The translations under genes were made by a program, and so were the position numbers. 64,000 bases of DNA from an uncultured Pseudomonadota bacterium (GTDB taxonomy: Bacteria; Pseudomonadota; Gammaproteobacteria; Steroidobacterales; Steroidobacteraceae), in assembly GCA_903884235.1 (NCBI GenBank), contig CAISEB010000012.1:231357-295356 (forward strand). The letters are read 5' to 3'. Below are positions 58,907-64,000 of the stretch, one piece after another; within the stretch, counting starts at the first letter, position 1; each line of letters starts with the position of its first letter. The notes beneath the pieces were generated by a model. It was not told the origin of the DNA. It searched no databases and was given only the letters and a program-made list of their open reading frames with translations.

Positions 58907-59974
58907 TCAGGCGTGATAGCGCGGTGACAGTTCGTGGACTGCCTCGACCATCGCCGTCGCGTGGTCGGGTGGCACGTCCGGATGGATGCCGTGGCCGAGG
59001 TTGAAGACATGGCCGTGTCCATGCCCGTAGCTCTCGAGCACGCGACCGACTTCGCTGCGGATTGCCGCGGGCGGCGCATACAGCACGGAGGGATCCAGAT
59101 TGCCCTGCAGCGCGACGCGGTCGGCGACCGCCGCGCGCGCGGTAGACAGGTCGGTCGTCCAGTCGACGCCGAGCGCGTCGCAGCCGGTCGCCGCCATGTC
59201 GGCCAGCCACTGGCCGCCCCCCTTCGTGAACAGGATCACCGGCACGCGCCGGCCGTCGTGCTCGCGCGGCAGGGCCGCGACGATGTCGGCCATGTAGCGC
59301 AGCGAGAATTCACGGTAGGCGGCCGGGCTCAATGCCCCACCCCACGTATCGAACACCATCACGGCCTGCGCACCGGCGTGGACCTGCGCGGTGAGGTAGT
59401 CGATGGTCGAGCGCGTCAGGTGCGCGAGCAGCCGATGCAACTGGTCCGGGGCGCCGTACATCATCCCCTTCAGGTGCGAGAAATTCTTGCTGCTGCCGCC
59501 CTCGACGACATACGTGCCCACGGTCCACGGGCTGCCCGCGAAGCCGATCAGCGGCACCTTGCCATCGAGCTCGCGGCGGATCGTGCGCACCGCGTCCATC
59601 ACGTACTTGAGCTCGCGCTCCGGATCGAGCGTCGGCAGGGCGTCGATGTCCGCCGGCGTGCGCACCGGACGATCGATGCGCGGCCCTTCGCCAGCCTCGA
59701 ACTCGAGGCCGAGGCCGAGCGCGTGCGGGATCGTCAGGATGTCGGAGAACAGGATCGCCGCATCGAGCGCGTAACGACGCAGCGGCTGCAGCGTGACCTC
59801 GCAGGCGAGGTCTGGCGTCATGCACAGCTTCATGAAGCTGCCGGCGACGCCGCGCGTCGCGCGGTACTCCGGCAGGTAGCGACCGGCCTGTCGCATCATC
59901 CACAGGGGCGTGCGCGGCACCGGCTCGCGCAGCAGGGCACGCAGGAAGAGGTCGTTCTTGAGAGGAGTCGTCAT
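58907..59974 (-). CDS. hemE: Uroporphyrinogen decarboxylase
   Basis: 355 residues from the ATG at 59974. Converts uroporphyrinogen III to coproporphyrinogen III, the substrate for HemF. Motif [48 protein letters not shown] and [12 protein letters not shown] are present. Starts 5 bp after pyrF. The third heme gene in the window after hemF and hemB. Confidence 0.96.
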   Translation of the reverse strand: MTTPLKNDLFLRALLREPVPRTPLWMMRQAGRYLPEYRATRGVAGSFMKLCMTPDLACEVTLQPLRRYALDAAILFSDILTIPHALGLGLEFEAGEGPRIDRPVRTPADIDALPTLDPERELKYVMDAVRTIRRELDGKVPLIGFAGSPWTVGTYVVEGGSSKNFSHLKGMMYGAPDQLHRLLAHLTRSTIDYLTAQVHAGAQAVMVFDTWGGALSPAAYREFSLRYMADIVAALPREHDGRRVPVILFTKGGGQWLADMAATGCDALGVDWTTDLSTARAAVADRVALQGNLDPSVLYAPPAAIRSEVGRVLESYGHGHGHVFNLGHGIHPDVPPDHATAMVEAVHELSPRYHA

Positions 59975-59979
59975 GTGGT

Positions 59980-60690
59980 TCAGCCCGGGCCGCAGGTAGC
60001 GAGGATCGAGGCCTGGATCGCCTCGGCCGCGGCACGCGGATCCGCGGCGTCGCGGATCGGGCGGCCAACGACGATGTAGTCGGCGCCGGCCTGGAAGGCG
60101 CGCTCGGGGGTCAGCACGCGCTTCTGGTCGTCCTCGGCGCGGTTGTCGACCGGACGGATGCCCGGCGTCACGACCATCAGGCGCTCGCCGATCTCGCTGC
60201 GGATCGCCTCGGCCTCGATGCCCGAGGAGACGACGCCGGCGCAGCCGGCGGCGAGCGCGCGGCGCGCGCGCGACAGCACGAGCTGCTGCACGTCGCACTG
60301 GAAGCCGAGGTCGTCGAGGTCGCCCCGATCGAGGCAGGTCAGGACCGTCACGGCCAGGATCTTCACGTCCTTCGCGGCGGCCACGGCCGCCTCCATGATC
60401 GCCTGATTGCCGTGGACGGTCGTGAACGTCACGCCGCGGCCGTTGAGCCGGCTCACGGCGGCGGCGACCGTGGCGGGGATGTCGAAGAACTTGAGGTCGG
60501 CGAATATCTTCTTGTCGCGCGCGACCATCCACTCGAGCAGCTCGTCGTAGCCTCCGGCCATCATCAGCTCGAGGCCGAGCTTGTAGAAGACGACCGAGTC
60601 GCCGAGCGTCTCGACGAGGCGTCGTGCGGCGTCGGCGTCGGGGACGTCGAGCGCGAAGATCAGGCGTTCACGCGCGGGAATGGCTTTCAT
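59980..60690 (-). CDS. pyrF: Orotidine 5'-phosphate decarboxylase
   Basis: 236 residues. Last step of UMP synthesis. The catalytic DxKxxDI motif is [29 protein letters not shown] is the N-terminal half and [14 protein letters not shown] the phosphate-binding end. Bacterial type. It lies 57 bp downstream of dgt and 5 bp upstream of hemE, on the same strand. Confidence 0.96.
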   Translation of the reverse strand: MKAIPARERLIFALDVPDADAARRLVETLGDSVVFYKLGLELMMAGGYDELLEWMVARDKKIFADLKFFDIPATVAAAVSRLNGRGVTFTTVHGNQAIMEAAVAAAKDVKILAVTVLTCLDRGDLDDLGFQCDVQQLVLSRARRALAAGCAGVVSSGIEAEAIRSEIGERLMVVTPGIRPVDNRAEDDQKRVLTPERAFQAGADYIVVGRPIRDAADPRAAAEAIQASILATCGPG

Positions 60691-60747
60691 CCCGCCATTA
60701 TGCCGCCCGTCCGGCCCCCGTGCGAGCGCCGCGGCCGCCGGCTGCGG

Positions 60748-61929
60748 TCAGCCCTGCGGCGTCGCCGGGTCGTACAGGCGCGCGTGCTCGAGGATCGCGT
60801 AGCGGTCCGTCATGCCGGCAATGTAGTCGGCCACCGCCCGCGCCCGACCGGCGTCGCCGTCGCGGGCCCCCAGCCTGAGGGCCGCCTCCCGATGCTCGTC
60901 CGGCAGCAGCCGCGGATCGTCGAAATACGCCCGGAACAGCTCCCGGACGACGCGCTGCGCCTTGGTCGTCGCGCGCAGCACGCGAAAATGCCGGTAGACG
61001 CGCTCGTGCAGGAACCGCTTGAGGGCCCGATGCTCGGCGTCGATGCGCTCGGAGAACGCCACCAGCGGCGCCGGGGCGGCCCGCACCGCGTCGGCATCCG
61101 CCGGCGCCGCCGCCGCGAGCCGCGCGCGCGTCGTCTCGATCAGGTCGTTGACGACTTCGTTGATCATCCGCCGCACGACCTCGTGGACCTGGCGGCGCTC
61201 GCCGAGGCCAGGGTAGCGGCGCTCGACCTCGGCGTGATGCCGCGCGAACAGCGCGACCTCACCGAGCTCGCGGGTCGTCACGAGCCCCGCGCGCAGGCCG
61301 TCGTCCACGTCATGGTTGTTGTAGGCGATCGAATCCGCGAGGTTCGCGAGCTGTGCCTCGAGCGAGGGCTGGTGGTGCTCGAGGAACCGCCGGCCCAGCT
61401 CGCCAAGGCGCGCCGCCTCGGCCGGCGAGCAGTGCTTGAGGATGCCCTCGCGACACTCGAACGTCAGGTTGAGGCCCGGGAATTCCGCGTACCGCTCCTC
61501 GAGCTCGTCGACGATCCTGAGCGACTGCAGGTTGTGCTCGAAGCCGCCGTAGGCGCGCATGCACTCGTTGAGCGCGTCCTGGCCGGCATGGCCGAACGCC
61601 GTGTGGCCGAGGTCGTGGGCGAGGCAGATCGCCTCGCACAGCGCCTCGTTGATCCCGAGCGCGCCGCAGATGGAGCGCGCGATCTGGGCGACCTCGAGCG
61701 AGTGGGTGAGGCGCGTCCGGTACAGGTCGCCCTCGTGGTTCACGAACACCTGAGTCTTGTAGACGAGCCGGCGGAACGCGGTGGAGTGGACGATGCGGTC
61801 GCGGTCGCGCTGGTATTCACCGCGGTGGCCGGCCGGCGGCGGCTCCGGGTACCGGCGCCCCCGGGAGGCCGCCTCGTGGCAGGCGTAGGGTGCCAGCGCA
61901 GCATCCCGGACCGGCAGCGTGATCTCCAT
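60748..61929 (-). CDS. dgt: Deoxyguanosinetriphosphate triphosphohydrolase-like protein
   Basis: 393 residues from the ATG at 61929, whose ATG overlaps the aroB stop. HD-domain dNTP triphosphohydrolase. [17 protein letters not shown] and [18 protein letters not shown] are the diagnostic H...HD residues; [16 protein letters not shown] is the usual N-terminal motif. It hydrolyses dGTP or other dNTPs to nucleoside and triphosphate. A much longer in-frame reading upstream passes through aroB out of frame and is not used. Confidence 0.93.
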   Translation of the reverse strand: MEITLPVRDAALAPYACHEAASRGRRYPEPPPAGHRGEYQRDRDRIVHSTAFRRLVYKTQVFVNHEGDLYRTRLTHSLEVAQIARSICGALGINEALCEAICLAHDLGHTAFGHAGQDALNECMRAYGGFEHNLQSLRIVDELEERYAEFPGLNLTFECREGILKHCSPAEAARLGELGRRFLEHHQPSLEAQLANLADSIAYNNHDVDDGLRAGLVTTRELGEVALFARHHAEVERRYPGLGERRQVHEVVRRMINEVVNDLIETTRARLAAAAPADADAVRAAPAPLVAFSERIDAEHRALKRFLHERVYRHFRVLRATTKAQRVVRELFRAYFDDPRLLPDEHREAALRLGARDGDAGRARAVADYIAGMTDRYAILEHARLYDPATPQG

Positions 61930-63014
61930 CAGCCGACCTCGGCGGCGAGCACCGCCTCGAGCGCCGCCGGATCGTAGTCGCCGGTGACCACCGCCTCGCC
62001 GAGGGACTTCAGCAGCACGAGCCGCACGCGCCCACCCTGCACCTTCTTGTCGAGGGCCATCAGCTCGTGGGCCCGCGCGACGCCGATGCGCGGTGCCGCG
62101 ACCGGCAGGCCCGCGCTCGCGAGGACACGGCGCACGCGCGCCACGTCCGCCGCGCCGAGCCAGCCGAGGCGCGCCGAGGTCTCCGCCGCCATCACCGTGC
62201 CGAGCGCCACGGCCTCGCCGTGCAGCCACTCGCCGTAGCCCGCGGCGGCTTCGATCGCGTGGCCGAACGTGTGGCCGAGGTTCAGCAGCGCACGCGGGCC
62301 GCTCTCGCGTTCGTCCAGCGCGACGAGCCGCGCCTTGTTGCGGCAGGACCTTTCGATCGCGAAGGCGAGGGCCTCCCGATCGCGGGCGAGCAGCTTCGGC
62401 ATCGCGGCCTCGAGCCAGCCGAGGAACTCGACGTCGCCGATGAGCCCGTACTTGATGACTTCGGCGAGCCCGGCTCGCAGTTCCCGGTCCGGCAGCGTAT
62501 CCAGGGTGTCGAGGTCGGCGACGACGGCGCCCGGCTGGTGGAACGCGCCAATCAGGTTCTTGCCGGCCGGGTGGTTGACGGCGGTCTTGCCGCCGACCGA
62601 CGAGTCGACCTGGGCGAGCAGCGTCGTCGGCAGCTGGGCGATGGCGACGCCGCGCTGCCAGGTCGCGGCGGCAAATCCGGCGATGTCCCCGACCACGCCA
62701 CCGCCCAGCGCGAGCACCGCGCCGTCGCGGTTGACTCGCGCGGCGGCGAGCGAGTCGTAGACCTGGGCGAGCGTCGCCAGCGTCTTGTACCGCTCGCCGT
62801 CCGGCAGCACGCATTCGGCGAGCCGGCGGGCGCCGAACGCGGCCCTGAGGCGCGGCAGGTACAGCGGCGCGACGGTGGTATTGGTGACCACGAGCAGCGG
62901 GCCGTGGGGCAGCGCCGCCTCGAGCAGCGCCGGCTGCGCCAGCAGGCCCGCGCCGATGTGGATCGGGTAGCTCCGGTCGCCGAGGTCGATGGACAGGGAA
63001 GTCGGTGCGTTCAC
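61929..63014 (-). CDS. aroB: 3-dehydroquinate synthase
   Basis: 361 residues from a GTG at 63014, matching family length. Makes 3-dehydroquinate from DAHP with NAD and zinc. [55 protein letters not shown] and [12 protein letters not shown] are all standard. Overlaps dgt by one base and follows the response regulator gene by 109 bp on the same strand. No aroK is upstream, which departs from the common aroK-aroB order. Confidence 0.96.
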   Translation of the reverse strand: MNAPTSLSIDLGDRSYPIHIGAGLLAQPALLEAALPHGPLLVVTNTTVAPLYLPRLRAAFGARRLAECVLPDGERYKTLATLAQVYDSLAAARVNRDGAVLALGGGVVGDIAGFAAATWQRGVAIAQLPTTLLAQVDSSVGGKTAVNHPAGKNLIGAFHQPGAVVADLDTLDTLPDRELRAGLAEVIKYGLIGDVEFLGWLEAAMPKLLARDREALAFAIERSCRNKARLVALDERESGPRALLNLGHTFGHAIEAAAGYGEWLHGEAVALGTVMAAETSARLGWLGAADVARVRRVLASAGLPVAAPRIGVARAHELMALDKKVQGGRVRLVLLKSLGEAVVTGDYDPAALEAVLAAEVG

Positions 63015-63123
63015 CGGCGCGACGATAACAAGAACGCCCGGCCCGGTCTCGCGTCCCGGCACGGACGGCGGTGAAATGCCCCGAACGTCCCCGAAATGGC
63101 GCGCTTCGGCGCCCGTGGCCGGG

Positions 63124-63828
63124 TCAGGGCCCGCTGCCGGGCGGGCGGGCATTGACGACGGCGTAGCGCAGCAGGGCCGCCGCGGAGTCGAGCCCGAGCT
63201 TCTCGCACAGGTTGCGCTTGTGCGAGTCGACGGTCTTGACGGCCGTACCCATCCGCGCCGCGATTTCGCGGGTCGTGAGCGCCATGCCGAGCAGCTCGAG
63301 CACTTCCTGTTCGCGGGCCGTCAGCATCGCGTGGATCGTCGTCGACTGCTCCCCGGCGCTGACCATGCGGCGCACGACCCGCTGCGACAGCCGCTCGCTG
63401 AGATGGACGCCGCCGCCCGCCACCGTGCGGATCGCGCGCGTCAGCTCCTCGGGGGGTGCGTCCTTCATCATGTAGCCGGCGGCGCCGAGGGCGAGCGCGT
63501 CGTCCGAATAGAGCGCCTCGTCGAACATCGACAGCACGAGGATCGGCGGCCAGCGCCGGTCCTTCTCGAGCAGGCGCAGCAGGCTGAAGCCGCTTTCGTC
63601 GCCGAGCGTGAGGTCGAGCAGCACCACGTCGGGCTTCAGCGACTCGATCGCCGCACGGGCCTCGGCGACCGAGCTCGCCTCGCCGCAGACGGTCATGTCC
63701 GGCTGGGACATCAGCAGGCCCCGCAGGCCGATGCGAACGACCTCGTGATCATCGACCAGCAGCACCGACAGGCGGACGGGCTGGCCGTCGGCATCGGCGG
63801 CGCCAGGAGAATCGCGGCGGTCGGTCAC
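63124..63828 (-). CDS. LuxR/NarL-family response regulator
   Basis: 234 residues from a GTG at 63828 with AAGGAG 8 bp upstream. Receiver domain with the acidic pair in [17 protein letters not shown], phospho-acceptor Asp72 in [13 protein letters not shown] and the conserved Lys in [16 protein letters not shown] LuxR-type HTH follows at about residues 165-225 ([28 protein letters not shown]). No histidine kinase is adjacent inside the window. The remains of an IS element lie about 32 bp upstream of the start. Confidence 0.94.
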   Translation of the reverse strand: MTDRRDSPGAADADGQPVRLSVLLVDDHEVVRIGLRGLLMSQPDMTVCGEASSVAEARAAIESLKPDVVLLDLTLGDESGFSLLRLLEKDRRWPPILVLSMFDEALYSDDALALGAAGYMMKDAPPEELTRAIRTVAGGGVHLSERLSQRVVRRMVSAGEQSTTIHAMLTAREQEVLELLGMALTTREIAARMGTAVKTVDSHKRNLCEKLGLDSAAALLRYAVVNARPPGSGP

Positions 63829-63860
63829 TCGATCGGCTCCTTCGGGATCGGCATCACGGA

Positions 63861-64000
63861 CTAGTGTAGTGCTTCGTTCTGTTTGGAACTTAAGCGGCTA
63901 TTGGCGCGGATGACCTTTTGCAGGATGTCCCGCGCGCTTTTGGTCCAGATGAACGGCTTTGGGTTGGTGTTGTGATGGGCGATGTAGTCATCGATCGCAC
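63861..64000 (-). mobile_element. IS630-family transposase, C-terminal part (runs off the window)
   Basis: The minus strand reads, to a TAG at 63861-63863, IDDYIAHHNTNPKPFIW, then TKSARDILQKVIRAN, then SRLSSKQNEALH. This is the C-terminal end of IS630-type DDE transposases (the AHHN..PKPFIWTK motif). Only about 46 codons are inside the window. The TA at 63862-63863 is compatible with the TA target duplication of the family, but the inverted repeat cannot be seen. Same orientation as the response regulator. Confidence 0.88.

Noticed and set aside
60748..62814. A 688-codon frame containing dgt
   Set aside because: The part above 61929 is an out-of-frame reading of aroB; dgt begins at the ATG overlapping the aroB stop.

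Overview
The window is a GC-rich chromosomal segment with densely packed, mostly housekeeping genes. The gene orders def-fmt-rsmB-DUF4390-ntrY and LysM-(dprA)-smg-topA, the LDH-like malate dehydrogenase, a FadE-type acyl-CoA dehydrogenase and a FadD very close to that of E. coli point to a gammaproteobacterium, probably of the Xanthomonadales/Nevskiales/Steroidobacterales type. That placement is inference from gene content and order. No tRNA, rRNA, CRISPR array or prophage was seen. The only mobile element is a partial IS630-type transposase at the right edge.

Layout. 1-4.8 kb (minus strand): def, fmt, rsmB, a DUF4390 protein and a truncated NtrY-like kinase, mostly overlapping or nearly so. 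5-9.4 kb (plus): LysM protein, an apparent 3' remnant of dprA, smg, then topA behind a terminator-like hairpin. 9.5-13.2 kb (plus): hemF, rlmJ, hemB, aroE. 13.2-15.1 kb (minus): gamma-carbonic-anhydrase-like protein and gor. 15.2-20 kb (plus): prlC, xth, a phosphodiesterase-like HD protein coupled to an SDR. 20-25.9 kb: a VanY-like peptidase, a PAS-GGDEF-EAL protein, a YheS-type ABC-F protein, and a MerR/B12-binding (CarH/LitR-like) regulator preceded by an AT-rich patch with two TGTACA sites. 25.9-29.4 kb (minus): a four-gene MCE/Mla-type lipid transport operon. 29.4-33.3 kb: CDGSH protein, Kef-type antiporter, PQQ-dehydrogenase-like propeller, Dps. 33.4-36 kb (minus): small exported repeat protein, YtrA-type GntR repressor, ABC ATPase and permease, behind a 24-bp perfect palindrome. 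36.3-40.6 kb (plus): mdh, marC, fadE. 40.7-44.5 kb (plus): marR-emrA-emrB efflux cassette and a histidine phosphatase. 44.5-48.9 kb (minus): an APC permease, fhs, ygfA and a small orphan. 49-53 kb: a membrane-anchored unknown and a YbbA/YbbP-type ABC exporter. 52.9-57.3 kb (plus): tesA, an LplT-PlsC fusion and fadD. 57.3-63.8 kb (minus): GNAT, ppa, crcB, hemE, pyrF, dgt, aroB and a LuxR-type response regulator cut close to its start by the IS630-type element.

Coherent modules: heme biosynthesis (hemF, hemB, hemE), the shikimate pathway (aroE, aroB), one-carbon folate metabolism (fhs, ygfA), fatty-acid activation and beta-oxidation (fadD, fadE), envelope lipid handling (MCE operon; TesA, LplT-PlsC and FadD as a possible lysophospholipid deacylation/reacylation set), and multidrug or envelope-stress ABC/MFS systems under local MarR and GntR regulators. 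The most notable observations are the YtrA-type operon with its exact GGTG-N16-CACC palindrome and repeat-bearing exported leader gene, the decayed dprA remnant, the terminator that abuts the topA ribosome-binding site, the solitary B12/light-type regulator with TGTACA sites, and the TesA/LplT-PlsC/FadD set.
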